Source: Cynocephalus volans (lineage: Eukaryota > Chordata > Mammalia > Dermoptera > Cynocephalidae). Taken from it: a stretch of DNA of 64,000 nucleotides. Location of the stretch: positions 99,635,835 to 99,699,834 of the forward strand of contig NC_084469.1 in the NCBI RefSeq assembly GCF_027409185.1, given 5' to 3'. Made by a program: the position numbers and the translations under genes. Below the pieces are notes generated by a model, which worked only from the letters and a program-made list of their open reading frames with translations, ran no database searches and was not told the DNA's origin. This document shows, one piece after another, positions 15,170 through 26,758 of this stretch; the first letter of the stretch is position 1; the number at the start of each line of letters is the position of its first letter.

Positions 15170-15360
15170 CGTTTCCCAACATGCAGTCTTAGGACCACCT
15201 GCAATCAGAATTACCTGGGATGCTTATTTATGAGCAGGTTCCTGGCCTCTACCCAAACCTTCTGAGTCAGTCTTTCAGGGGTGGGGCTGGGGATGTTTTG
15301 TTTTGTGCTAGCTTCCCAGTTGATTTTGTTGCACTGCTAAATATGAGAACCATTGTTCTG
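15170..15360 (+). mobile_element. MER5A-like hAT-Charlie DNA transposon
   Basis: The ends pair as imperfect inverted repeats (gtttcccaacatg at the left, tatgagaaccattg at the right). The interior carries the MER5A signature: atcagaattacctggg, and ttctgagtcagtctttcaggg. It is a non-autonomous remnant with no coding capacity. Confidence 0.8.
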
Positions 15361-15871
15361 CGTTCACATGTCCTTAGTAAACAATTTATAAATAAGGGAT
15401 TAGCATCAGAGTTGGGGTAAGGGGGTGGGGAGCTGGTCCTTGTGTCTGTGTCCCCTCCTTGGGAGAGAACCCCAGATATAAGCTGCTTTGTTGGGGCAGG
15501 GGGAGAGGGTTGGAAATCCCATTGGGATGTGCCCCCATCCCATATGTGGCACTAATTGAGCTGCAATTTCCGGGGGTTGGTAGCAGTTCTGGTGTAGGGC
15601 TGGATGCAAGCCAGCCAGCCAAAGAGACAGGTGTGGTTTTGGTCTGAGAATCCTATGACTGAGTTAATCCCTCCAAATGGGGTTCCACCCCAAATCCACA
15701 ACCTCCTCTCTCTCCCTAGACAAACCAGTCCCAGGATCTTGCCTGGGCCCCACCAGGCTGACATGTTGGCCCCTCCTCTCCTGGCCTGGACCTACTTGGT
15801 CACCTCCCTTGGAAGACAATAGTGGAGATTCTGGAGCAGAGGCCTCTACCTCCACCTGCCCAACCCTGGCT

Positions 15872-18800
15872 TCACTCCTCCTCCATCTTCTCTCGCACCT
15901 CTGCTGGCAGGCCCTCATAAAGGGTGTCTTCCACCAGCAAACCCGCCTTCTTGAGCCCCGCACAGTGGCCAAGTTCTTCTGGCAGAGCCTCCAACCGGTT
16001 GCCGCTGAGCTCCAGGCGGCTGAGGGCTCTGAGGGCCCCCACGTGGGGCGAGAGCTGGCTCAGGTGGTTAAAGCCCAGAAGCAAGGTCCGTAGCTTGCGG
16101 CAGAAGAAGAGCTCATCCGGCAGGGCCTCAAGGGCATTGTAGGAGACAGCTAGGTGCTGCAGGTTCTGCAAGAGGCCCACTTCTGGTGGCAGGGAGTGCA
16201 GCCCATTGTGGGACACATCTAGCAGACGGAGGCTGGAGCACAGGCCGAGCTGGGTGGGCAGGGTCTCGAGTTTGTTGTGGCTGAGGTAGAGCTGTTCAAG
16301 GCTCCTGAGCTTCCGCACATGCTCGGGGACATAGGCGATCTGGTTGTGCCAAAGCCTAAGTGTGACCAGCTTTCGACAGTGCTGGAAGCTGAGGATCTCC
16401 TCGATGGACCGCAGGTGGTTGTCCTTGAGGTCAAGTTCCTGCAACGCCCCCAGGCTGAAGACGGCATGGGGGATGCGCTCCAGCCCACAGGCCACCAGCT
16501 CCAGCTCCCGCAATGTCACCAGCTTCTTGAGGCTGTTGAGGGCGAGCAAGCGGGCCCCATCATTGTGCAGGCTGAGACGCTGCAGATGCCCCGCCACATC
16601 AGTCACACTGGCTGGCACCTTCCCGGCATTGCTCCGCAGGGACAGCACCTTGAGCTGCTTCAGCTCCCGGAGGCTCTCAAGGGTGGCTGCCCGAGCCAGT
16701 TCTGGGGGGAAGAGCCCCTCCAGGTGCAACTCCTCCAGGCCACGAAGCCCGAACACCCAGAGGGGCACCTCTCGGAGCTCCTCACATTTGACGCGGATCA
16801 CCTTCAGGCGGTCCCGCAGGAAGATCTGTGAGGAGAAGGGCAGCCTGGCCGGCGAGTGAAGCAAACTGAGCTCCTGCAAGTGCACCAGCTGTGACAGCCC
16901 TGGGGGGAAGGTGATATCCCCGATGGCCTCCAGCCGGAGCGCCTCCACCTCGCTGAGCTCGAAGACAGTGTCGGGCAGTCCAGGGAGCATGCAGAGGGCC
17001 AGCTCCAGCCGGCCCCGTGCATTGCGCTGCAGCTTCTGCCGAAGCTTCTCGGGCGTCCACTCGTGGTTGAGGTTGAGCTGCTTCAGGCGGCTTTCGCTGA
17101 CCTCGGAGAGGAAGACAGCAAAGCGCTTGGAGTAGAGAGAGTCGTATTGGTCGATGAGGTGCAGCATGAAGGCAAAGTCATTCTTGACGTCTGGGATGTC
17201 CCCCATGCCTGTCTCCTCCCGCACAGAACGGAAGGAGTATTCTTTAAGGGGCCGGTGGAAGAGCCAGTAGAGCGTGTAGAGGCAGGTGATCCCATAGACG
17301 CACACAAAGGAGATGTAGCAGAAGGCCAGCTTCGAGAAGAGGTGGGCCTTGGTGTGGTTGCAGCAGAAGCTGGCATAGCCGGTGACCTCGGAGGTCTCCA
17401 CCTTGCAGGCCACCAGGAAGCTGATCTTCTCCACATAGACGAGGTTGTAGACCAGGATGGCGAGGAACTTGCATGCTTTGAGCACCGTCTGCCTGATATA
17501 CATGGTGTAGAGGATGTCACCCTCTTCCACATGCACACGGAACTTTTTGACCTTCTCAAACAAGGCTTTGGCCTGCTCACCTTCTTTCTTGTCTAGGAGT
17601 GTCACAGCCGGTGGCTCAGTCACCACCTTCTCAGGCTCCACCAGCACCTTCTCCTTCTCCTCCTCATCTGCCTTCCCCAGCCCGGCCCCTGCAGAGGCCA
17701 CCATGGTGGCCGTGGCCCGTCCAGCAGCCGGGCCCTTATGGTTCTCCCCGGAGACCTCGGACAGGGCCCGTGTGGTCCACGGCGAATCAAAACACTTGCC
17801 CAGGATGGAGATGAAGTGTTCGATCTTGGAGCTGGTGCCAGGGAACTTGAACCAGAAGCTGGTGCAGACCATGAAGATGAGTGTGTGAATGACAACCAGG
17901 TAGGGGAAGTACTTGGCGTACCAGTGGAGGGCCGTCTCGTAGCAGAGCTGGTTAATGAAGTTGTACTGCTGCAGGTCCAGATTGTTCTTCAGTCCGCTCA
18001 CCTCCCGGAGGCCCCCCATCTGCTCCGAGACACCCTGCGGTAGCAGTTGCTGGCACGGGGCCTCTGATGAGTTCTCGTGGGGTTCATGACTGGGCAGACA
18101 GATGATCTTGTCTTGGGTCACCTGATGATGGGGGGAGGGTGAAAGAAAGCGAGGGGGGCTGAGGATGCCTCGGGAGTTGGGGTAAGAGATGCAAGCTAAA
18201 GGCAGCAGACCCCGATCACCAACTGTCACCAGCTGGCTGTGACTCTGGAAGAGTTACTAAACCTCTCAGCATCGCTCTTCATCTGAAAGAAATTGTGGGG
18301 TTGAATTGTGTACCCCCCAAAAAGATGTTGAAGTCCTAACCCCCAATACCTGTGAATGTGACCTTATTTGGAAATAAGGTCTTTGCAGATGTAATCAAGT
18401 TAAGATGAGGTCATGAAGATGGGCCAAAATAAAATAAAATAAAAAGGGCAATGTGGACGTACACCCACACAAGATTCAGGTGACGGTTCAGGGAGAGCAC
18501 CATCTACAAGCCAAGGAATGCCTGGGGCTACGAGAATCCAGGAGAAGGGCATGGAACAGATTCTCTCTTACTGGCCTCACCCTGTCGGTGACACCTTGAT
18601 CTTGGACTTCTGGCCTCCAGAACTGTGAGACAATAAATGTTTGATGTTGATGCCACCGAGTCTGGGCGACTTTGTTCCACAACCCTAGTAAATTCATACA
18701 GTCACTGCAGTCCTTTCGAGATTCCAGGGATAAAACAGCATTTTAAAAGTATGGAATGTGTAGCAATGCAGAGGACTCTGGTGCTGCTGCGGAGGCTGGT

Positions 18801-19089
18801 GGAGGAGTAAGGGGTCAGAATTGGTCCTGAGTGGGGCTCTGGATTTGGCTTCCTCTCTCCCCTTTCTTGGGTAACAGGAAGGCATCAGGTTTCTCCAGGT
18901 GATGGCCCCACCCCTCCATGGCCCCACCCCCTAGCTGGCCCCGCCCCTCACCTGGAGGGTGCAGCCAAAGACCCCAATCATGAGCATGGCCACGGTCAGG
19001 TACTCGGCCAGCACGTCCCACCAGGGCTTGAGCACCTTGAAGGCAGGCTGCTGTTCTGTGAACTGCTTGAACTCGGCCACCGGGATCAT
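15872..19089 (-). CDS. LRRC8E: Volume-regulated anion channel subunit LRRC8E
   Basis: Two coding exons: 18952-19089 (46 codons) and 15872-18121 (749 codons plus stop), giving 795 aa; the human protein is 796 as I recall. The start [10 protein letters not shown] is the family start and has A at -3. Four membrane helices occur in the first 340 residues (helix 1 about 23-45, across the end of the first exon; helix 2 about 118-138). Leu105 occupies the position equivalent to the pore residue Arg103 of LRRC8A, as known for the E subunit. The cytoplasmic linker contains a lysine/glutamate-rich stretch. The C-terminal half is a long run of leucine-rich repeats ending in REKMEEE. LRRC8E assembles with LRRC8A into VRAC channels at the plasma membrane, carrying chloride and small solutes (and cyclic dinucleotides, from the literature). 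The nearly intronless arrangement is usual for the family. Confidence 0.97.
18228..18290 (+). repeat. MIR fragment
   Basis: A short MIR core resemblance (ctggctgtgactctgg, then gagttactaaacctctc) sits directly before the MLT1 LTR, just upstream of the main LRRC8E coding exon. Confidence 0.5.
18292..18700 (+). mobile_element. MLT1-type MaLR solo LTR
   Basis: The segment reads like the MLT1 LTR from the gttgaattgtgt start through the gtgaccttatttgg block, the caccttgatcttggac block and the ccagaactgtgagacaataaa end. It lies in the 830-base intron between the two LRRC8E coding exons, antisense to the gene. It is internally shortened. No internal region is present, so it is a solo LTR. Confidence 0.85.
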
Positions 19090-19094
19090 CCTGC

Positions 19095-22000
19095 CTAAAA
19101 GAGGTGGGGGAACAGAGACCATCACTAAGGGACATCTGGTGGTGGGTCACCAGAAGAGCTGAATGCAGTCCTGTGCTCCCAGTCTACTCTTGGCCCTGCC
19201 CCAACCTGGCAGAACCCACCCAAGAGCTGTGCGTCCCCCCTCCCCTCTTAGCCTGGCCATTTCCCACTCCCAGACCCCACCTCCTTCCCAGAACCAAGCA
19301 GCTCCCTGCACCTGTACCCCTATTTGACTGTCCTCTCACAGCTCTGTGCAGCCCACAGAGCCACTGTCCCCCAGCCTCCCCGTGTGGCCTTCTCGCAGAA
19401 CCCAGGCATACCCCTCTCATCCTCGACACCGAGGCCCAAAACACCCACTCTGTTTTTCCCTTGCTCCAGACACGAAGTGCCTGGGCTGCCAGCCTTGGCT
19501 TTCACCGTCACCAGATTAGAGAGTGTCCCAAGGCTCAGGACTTCCGGGGCGTGGGTCCCCCACCCCCTCCAGGGACACTCCAGGCACCACCTCCAACCTC
19601 CAACTGGAAAAGCCGGCTGGAGCCTGGCTCTTGTTACCAGGGCCCCAGGGGCGGAGAGAGGCCAAGATGAAGGCTAGTCAGCCCTGGGGGTAAGGGGACC
19701 TGGAACACCTGAGTTTCTAAAGGACTACAGCCCAGAATGTGAGGTAGAAACCAGAGACCTGGGCTCTGAGAGGGAGGGACTGGGGGTTGTGTCCAGATGG
19801 CCGAGTGGAGGAGGATCTGCAAATGTCAAGCTCTCAGGGTGACACCTACGACAGGGCTGGGCTGGCAGGCTCCTGCGTGGCCAGCCCACTCTGTCTGTCC
19901 TTGGGTTTCCTTCTAGACCAAGGTATCATTATTGTAGATACAGGCGGGCCAGGCCCAAGTCACATGGGGGCGTGGAGCTCAAGCTGAGACATCACCCTCC
20001 AAGACAGGCAGCCCCTTCCCCAAGGCTGGAGGGAGAACGAAATGGTGTGGCCCCTCGGCCAGTACCCAGGCTCCCCTAGTCCAAACACCCTGTCTTCTTA
20101 TGCAGGTTCCTGGGAGACTCCTGTACTCATTCTGATAACCTGTCACTGGGTGCAGGCTGGCCAGGAAGGTAGGCATCTGGGCCACCAGCTGGTTCTCTCT
20201 GGCCTCCCACCCATTTCCCGGGAACGAATCTCAGGAAACCTTGGCCCCCTGTCCCACACCTGAGCCAACCGCTCTAACACTTCCATGCCTCCCTTTTCCA
20301 TACGTATGTCCCCCAAAGGCTTTGGGGTGACTCCTGAGTGAGGACATGGTGGGGGAGAGGGTTGTATTATAGGATGCAGGCCCCACCCACCAGGCTGAAG
20401 GCTGGGCAGTCTGCAACCACCGCACCCCTTAATCCCCTCAGAGGCTCCCACCTCTGTCTGCGGGATCTGCAGGCTTGTGCCTGTTCACATGGGGACTCTC
20501 CTCACAAGCCTGATATGTCATGGGCCCTTGACTCAGTCCCTGATTCACCCAGAACCAAGGACATCCAAGGGGTGTCCAGAGCACAGGATCCCTCACATGA
20601 CGACCCATCCCTCATGGTTACTTACACTCCCTGTCCTAAGCAAAAAGCAAAGAGTGAAAATATCCCAGCCTGTGTCACCAGAATTTAATCTAATAGGAAC
20701 ATGCCCAGGGCAGCTCAACAGCCCCCAAGGGATGAATGTACATGGCAGTTACCAAAAGGGACACCTGGGGGCATTTTTGGAGCATGCATACTTGTGCATG
20801 GAGGGTCGCAAGTGCAAACACACACGCTGAGCTGAGACCTCAAACCAGGGAGCCATAAGACCGTCTTTCAGTTCCTGCCACCCACTGTGGTCTTGAAGGA
20901 CCCTTCCAAGGACGCTGCTCAGGAGCTGTGGCAGGGACTAACTTCCTGTCCTTGCTACCCTTCAGGACCTATCTTGGGATGGTGTAAGCTCTGCCACCCC
21001 CTGTCCTGGGTGCACAGTCACAGGTAAGAAAGCAGAAACACTCGGGGTCCCACAAGGACCGCCCAGTGGCTCCCAGGGAACAAGGTGTATGCATAGACAT
21101 CACCAAGAGACAGACTTGGGGGTTGTCATTAACTGTCTCCATGACTCACACTTGACGGTCCTGAACCTGCCATTAAATTTCCGCAGACGCATGGCTGACC
21201 CCCTGTGTCAGAGCAGAGATGGTGGGAGGGCCCAGGAAGAGTGGCTCACAGAATTGGGGGAGGGGTAGAGAAACATCACAACTGTGACCACACTCAACTA
21301 TGTCACTGGATTCCCTCAATGCCTCATTTTATCCCAACTCTGGGAGCGTGGGTGTCGGAACCCTTGTCCTCCAGACTCAGGGGAGAGAAATGACTTACTT
21401 AGGGTTTCACTGTTACAAGTCCTGTTCAAGGTCTGGCCCATGAGCCCCCCATGGTCTGTCTGTCTGATCGCACCCACTCTGTTCCATGTGGGGAGAAAAC
21501 TTCTCACTGAGATGCAGCACCTTTGCCAGTAGAGACTGAGAGCTGTGTTCCTGCTGGCCAGGCTGGGGGGTCTTGTCAGCCTAGGCGCCACCCATCCAAG
21601 CCTCACCCTGCTTCGCTTTAGGCCCTCCTCAAGCCACTTAGTCTCCAAAAGTAGGGAGGGCCAGTTCCTGCCATGGGGTTGGCACGGGAGGGTGCCTCCG
21701 CCCAGCCCCCTCCCCACCCACAGCCCATGCGAAGCAGACAGGAAGAAACAGCCAACAGTTCTCAGCCCTGAGAGGGACCTTGGAGAGCCCAAGGTCCAAC
21801 CTCTGCGTTTTACACCAGGGGGAAACTGAGGTCTAGGGTGGACGAGTGTCGCCCCTTCATAGCAGACCTTGGCTCCGTGGACTCCCAGCCTAGTATTTTT
21901 CCAAGCTGCCCCTGCCAGGACTTGAGGGTCTGGGGAGTCTTGAAGTTCAGGAGCCCCAGCCGGCAGGCTGCTGGAGACCCCCAAATAGGAGGGTTTGGGG

Positions 22001-22341
22001 GCTTTGAGGGGCTATCAGGGGTGAGTTGTCACTGCTTTCTCAGCCCTCGGAGAAGAGAGTCAAGGAGGTCAAGACCCTCAAGGTTGACCCTGCCTGTGGA
22101 TAGTTCCAGTCGCTTAGCCAGGCCTGCCTGGCTCCCAGGACAAGCGCCCCTTGGGCCAGGCGTGGGTTCGCGCCGTCCCCGTTCCCACCCGCACCCCACC
22201 CCGTCTCCAGCCCCGCAGCTCCTGGTGTGCCCCGGGGGCCCGCCCAGGCCACAGTGCCAGCTGCACCTGGGGCGGGTCCTCCCCTCCGCCACAGCCGGAC
22301 CCCCACCCACCGCCCCGTCCCGTCCCCAGCTCTCTACTCAC
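19095..22341 (-). other. LRRC8E: LRRC8E intron 1 (5' UTR intron), inferred
   Basis: The acceptor is a TTTTAG at 19095-19100, directly upstream of the exon that starts 4-5 bases before the LRRC8E ATG. The donor is inferred at 22340-22341. The 3.2 kb hold no recognised coding sequence; a short MIR-like fragment lies near 21785-21840. The rest looks single-copy. Confidence 0.5.
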
Positions 22342-22620
22342 CACTCCGGGACACACGCTGAGCCCAACTCCTGGGTCCCTGGGAGCGGAGCGGCCGGGAC
22401 TCCCGCAGAGTTCCCGGGCGGGCCAGCCAGGGTGAGTCAGGGCGGGCGGGACAGGAGCCGGGGAGCCACCCCGCCCCGCCCCCGGGACGACTCGGCCCCG
22501 CCCCGCTGCAGGCGCTCCCAGGTCGACGCCCCTCCTGGCGCTGCGCAGTCGGGGACGCAAGTGACCCTGATCTGGCTCTGCCCGAGGTGGGCACGGGGTC
22601 GGCCGGAGGTGCAGGGGCCT
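22342..22620 (-). promoter_or_regulatory. LRRC8E: Candidate LRRC8E first exon and promoter
   Basis: A GC-rich block with several GC boxes (ccccgccccc) ends on the minus strand in a strong splice donor, GTG|GTGAGTAG, at 22342|22341. It lies upstream of the coding exon, as expected for the non-coding first exon of LRRC8E. No transcript evidence is available, so both exon and promoter are inference. Confidence 0.5.
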
Positions 22621-22984
22621 TAAAACTCTGCAGTCCCGCTGGACCCTGGTCGTGGGGGAAACTGAGGAAGCTGAAGGCCCTGAGCCACAAAGCCGTCCTG
22701 GGGCCACCCTTCTGGGAGCCAGGACATACAGATCCTCTCAGGAAGGTGGAAGTGCTTTCTCCAACTCTCAAGGTGCAGCCACTTGTCCTCAAAGCCCAAC
22801 CAAGGCACAGGTGACCAGATTCTTCAGGTGCCCTGGGGGGCAGAAGACAGGGGAGAGCATCTCCTTTTCTGCTCTGGCCATGGGGTAGGAGCTGGGCTGA
22901 GCCAGAGGAAGCCTAGCAGAGTAGGGGTGGTCTCTAAAGGAGGACTTTGCCTCCCCACCCCCACCCTGGCCTGGGCTGGGTCTT

Positions 22985-23080
22985 TTTTTTTTTTGGTGGC
23001 TGGTCAGGAGGGTATCCCAGCCATTGACCTTGGTGTTATTGACACTGGAATTCTAACCAAGTGACTTAACCTTCCAGCCC
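22985..23080 (-). mobile_element. tRNA-Ile-like SINE, monomer
   Basis: A reverse copy with a poly(T) start and ggtggctggtcaggag. A perfect 13-base duplication (tgggctgggtctt) flanks it at 22972-22984 and 23081-23093, showing a retroposed insertion. Confidence 0.9.
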
Positions 23081-23734
23081 TGGGCTGGGTCTTACAGGAG
23101 CAAGCCAAACAAATCATCCCCTTCATTCCAGAGGCATCTGGGGTTGAACCTTGATCTGCTCTGTCTGAAAGACCCTCCTCCTCGGAAACCCTCTCACTTG
23201 GACTAGGGTGGGAGAGTGAGACACCCCCACACACAGGGGAAAAAAAGCCCAAGCATTCACCAGATTTGAGACTGCCTGAGACTTGAAACCTCTAGAGTTG
23301 GGACTCCTAAGCCTGGGACCCTCTGGGCCCCAACCACAGGAAGTCCAAAGATGAACCAAAGACAAGCCTTCCTGTATGTTTAGCCAGTCATTAAGAGCAC
23401 CTATTGTGTGCCAGGCCCTGAAGCTTCTTTGGAGATAAACAACACCCCCTTCTAGCTTCTGTCCTAGTGGGCAGGACAGACAGATGCTAAGCACACAGAC
23501 CAATGAAGGAACAAGATGTCAGTTTGTGACAAGTACTGTGGCTACAACAAAGCAGAGTGAGGTGGTAGCAAGGGACAAGGGGTCCCTGAAAACCTCTTTG
23601 AGGAGGGACATTTGAGAAAGGTCTCTCCTTTCGATCGACTATTCTCTTTTGAGAGACTTCCAGGATCCATGTGTGTTTTGTTTGCAATGATATCCTGAAA
23701 TAAGTATTTTGATGCACATCTCTTTGCTGTTTGT

Positions 23735-23870
23735 GCAAGAGTGTGAGGTCACTAGAATATAAGCCCCATGAACCCCAGACAGGTGTCTTCTTGCACCCTG
23801 CTGTGTCCCCAACACTTGGTGAGGTGCCTGGCACACAGGGTGCATTTAATCAATGATGGATGAGTGATCG
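23735..23870 (+). repeat. L2 3' end
   Basis: The block carries the L2 tail wording: tagaatataagcccc, then ccaacacttggtgaggtgcctggcacacag, then gcatttaatcaatga. It is ancient and truncated. Confidence 0.75.
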
Positions 23871-24609
23871 ATCAGGTATTGTCTTGGTTTGGGCTTCTCT
23901 AGACTCAGACCGTGAGACGAGGAATTGGATGTGAATAGATTATTGTCAAGAGCCATCCTGCTATAGGCAATGGCATGGGAGCCTGAGGAGTGATACCCCT
24001 TGTTCAACAGGCTGCAAGGGGGTCCCCTTTGTGTGACACGACTCCATGGAATTTCCTGTTTGTTCGCCTTTGGTTGCTTGACAAGGCTTCCCAGAATTAA
24101 ACAGCCTAACCTTTTGGCTTAGAATGGCTTAAGATTCTGAGGGCCCTGGAGTTTCTCAAAGAACATGTTAATAATATATCAAAATTAATTGGTTTATTTA
24201 AAAGGCATTGTAAGTGCTAAAGGTGTTTTTGATGTATGTTCCCGGTATGGATAGGCTTGATTTAATTTTGTTGTTGATTTTTCCTGTTAGTGGTGTGTGC
24301 ATTGACCCATAATTTTAGAATAGCTGGCTCTGTAGTTGTGATCATGCTCTTGTGCACGTGGAATGAAGTTATTATGTTAAATTTTTATAAATCTACGTCT
24401 CCTAGGGAGATGGTGGGTCCGAGTGCAGTGGTGTTTACAACTAATGGATCCCAACCAGTTACAGATTTCTTTGTTCCTTCTCCACTCCCACTGCTTCACT
24501 TGACTCACCAAAAACATATCATTACATAGTAGCAATAAGAATGACGCAGTGTACTTGAGTAGCATCATTTAACTTTTCACTTTGTCCCCTGTGCTGTTCC
24601 CGGAGTCTC

Positions 24610-25190
24610 TTGGCAGGGAGATGAGCAGTTTTGTTACAAAGATGAATAAGTTAGATAGTAGAAAAACATAAATTTTGATATTAACAGGTTTTGTTTAAAT
24701 CAGTTTGTAACATAAAACTTATATCAATAACATAAAGTTTAAGAGGTTTATAGTTAAATTTTATGATGAAAAATCATGTTATAAATATTGTGATTTTGAT
24801 TATAAACTAAAATGATTATATTATATAGAGTATAAACAATTGTCAAACATAAGTAATCAAGGTTATTAAAATCAAGTATAGTAAGTATTAGTAAGATTTA
24901 AAAAGGGTTATATTATAAGCTAAGAAGGTTAAGAATTATAGCTCAAACTAAAAGTCTGATGCTCTTTAAAGCCAAACATGCTGCTATTGCATAGTTTTCT
25001 GGCCACAAGCCACAGGCTTTGGGGTGAACTACTGATGCATAAGTAGATGTTTTTGTCAGAGCGTGAGGGCTTTGGAACATTTTGACCTTTCCTTTCAATA
25101 GAAATGAAATAAAAAATGTTTTGATTAAAGATAAATCATTATGTAGAGGATTAAGTAAAAAAATATAAATAAAACAAAATTCATGTGGTT
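24610..25190. other. AT-rich, C-poor block of unknown origin
   Basis: About 580 bases with very few C on the plus strand and long A/T runs, including tandem-like taagtatt and ataaa words, with no ORF of note. The surroundings are GC-rich. It does not match any repeat family I can recall. It could be an ERV internal piece, an old nuclear mitochondrial insert or simply decayed repeat; I cannot decide. Confidence 0.5.
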
Positions 25191-26026
25191 GTTGTCCACA
25201 CTTCCACTAGACATCTGTGGTCCACATCTTTCTTTTTTCACTGAATCCACACCACCTATTCAGGTCCAATGAATCCTGCGGAGCTGGTCTCCAGCAGATC
25301 ATCTTGAAGGTGATCCCAGGAGGCACTAGCAGAACAATAAGGAAGTAAGGGAGGGAGTGGAAAGGTTATCACCATGGGCCACTGGGACTCAATTCTGCTG
25401 GAGATCAGATTGCTGAGAAATGGTGTAGGCCACACCTCCAAGTTGTCCCACCCAAGGGGTGAGGGAATTGAAGTATTGATTCACCAGTTTCTGTCTGTCC
25501 TTGTCTGAGCGCTGCCCTGAAGGAGGAGTGTGGAGAGGTGTTAACTCCCTGGCAGTTCTGATCTCTGCACATGGTGACTGCAAGGGCTCAGGGATATGGA
25601 GATTGTGGTATGGCACCTGCCACAGGTATAGATGCCTGAGTGGACTCTACAGGAAACACATACTCAACATGCTTCCGATTGTTCTCCAGAAAGCCTACCC
25701 ACATTACATTCCCTTTGCTAGTGTGTGTCTTTCCAAATGATAATATCCAGCTTTATAAAAAAGTGATGGTAAAATACATGTCTTAGTTTGTGTTGTGCTG
25801 CTGTAGGAGAATACCTGAGACTGGGTAATTTATAAAGAACAGAGATTTATTTCATATGGTTCTGGAAGCTGGGAAGTCCAAGGTCAAGGGACCTGCATCT
25901 ATTGTGGGCCTTCTTGCTGCATCATTCCATGGGAAAAGGTGGACAGTAAGAGACCACACCCATGTGCAAGAGAGAGTGAGAGAGTACAAAAGGAGGTTGA
26001 ACTCCCTTTCATAAGAAACCCACTCC

Positions 26027-26200
26027 ACGGGCCGGCCCATGGCTCACTTGGGAGAGTGCGGTGCTGATAACACCAAGGCCATGGGTTCAGATCCTATATA
26101 GGGATGGCTGGTTGGCTCACTTGGGGGAGTGTGGTGCTGACAACACCAAGTCAAGGGTTACGATCCCCTTACCAGTCATCTTTAAAAAAAAAAAAAAAAA
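26027..26200 (+). mobile_element. tRNA-Ile-like SINE, dimer
   Basis: Two tRNA-like units (first from ggccggcccatggctcac, second from ggatggctggttggctcac) joined by a tatataggg linker and ending in poly(A). A perfect 14-base duplication (aagaaacccactcc) flanks it at 26013-26026 and 26201-26214. It lies in the left LTR of the minus-strand MaLR. Confidence 0.92.
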
Positions 26201-26579
26201 AAGAAACCCACTCCTGTGATAAATACATTAACACATTCATGAGAGCAGAGCCCTCATGACCTAGTCACCTCTTAAAAGTCCCACCTCTCAATATTGTTGC
26301 ATTGGGAATTAAATTTCCTTTTGGGGTTATAGCTAAATCATAGCATTCCACCACTGGCCCCCCAAATTCATGTTATTTGCACATGCAAAATACATTTATT
26401 CATTCCAATAGCTCCACAAGTCTTAGCTCATTCCAGCATCAACTCAAAATTCCAAAGTCCAGACTCTCATCTGAATCAGATATGGGTGAGACTCAAGGCA
26501 CTATTCATGCTGAGGAAAATTCCTCTCCAGCTGTGAGCTTGTAAAATTAACAAGTTACCTGCTTCCAAAACACAATGGT

Positions 26580-26758
26580 AGGGCTGACCCATGGCTCACT
26601 TGGGAGAGTGTGGTGCTGATAACACCAAGGCTGTGGGTTCGGATCCCTACATAGGGATGGCCGGTTAGCTCACTTGGGAGAGCATGGTGCTGACAACACC
26701 AAATCAAGGGTTAAGATCTCCTTACCGGTCATCTTTTAAAAAACAACAATAACAACAA
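26580..26758 (+). mobile_element. tRNA-Ile-like SINE, dimer
   Basis: Same dimer structure as the copy at 26027, with the gggttcggatccctacatagggatgg junction and an A-rich tail. A near-perfect duplication (aaacacaatggt and aagcacaatggt) flanks it. It lies in the internal region of the minus-strand MaLR. Confidence 0.9.

Larger units (their letters stand above)
13781..15871. other. Intergenic DNA between LRRC8E and MAP2K7
   Basis: This holds no recognised coding sequence. From about 14890 to 15060 there is a decayed sequence resembling a hAT-type MER element (gttcttaacc start). It is followed by a tRNA-type SINE and a MER5A element. The LRRC8E 3' UTR must end in the right part; I found no clear AATAAA for it. 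Confidence 0.6.
22621..25773. other. Gene-free interval, left part
   Basis: I recognise no coding exon here. It contains a SINE, an old repeat of the kind 'cacctattgtgtgccaggccctg' at about 23395-23640, an L2 tail at 23735-23870, and an unclassified LTR-like stretch after 23880. Next come the C-poor AT-rich block at 24610-25190 and then unclassified sequence to 25640. A short L1-like stretch at about 25660-25773 is interrupted by the MaLR element. Confidence 0.5.

Noticed and set aside
24100-25200. Nuclear copy of mitochondrial DNA
   Set aside because: Base composition prompted the idea, but I could recognise no mitochondrial tRNA, rRNA or protein segment on either strand, so it stays unassigned.
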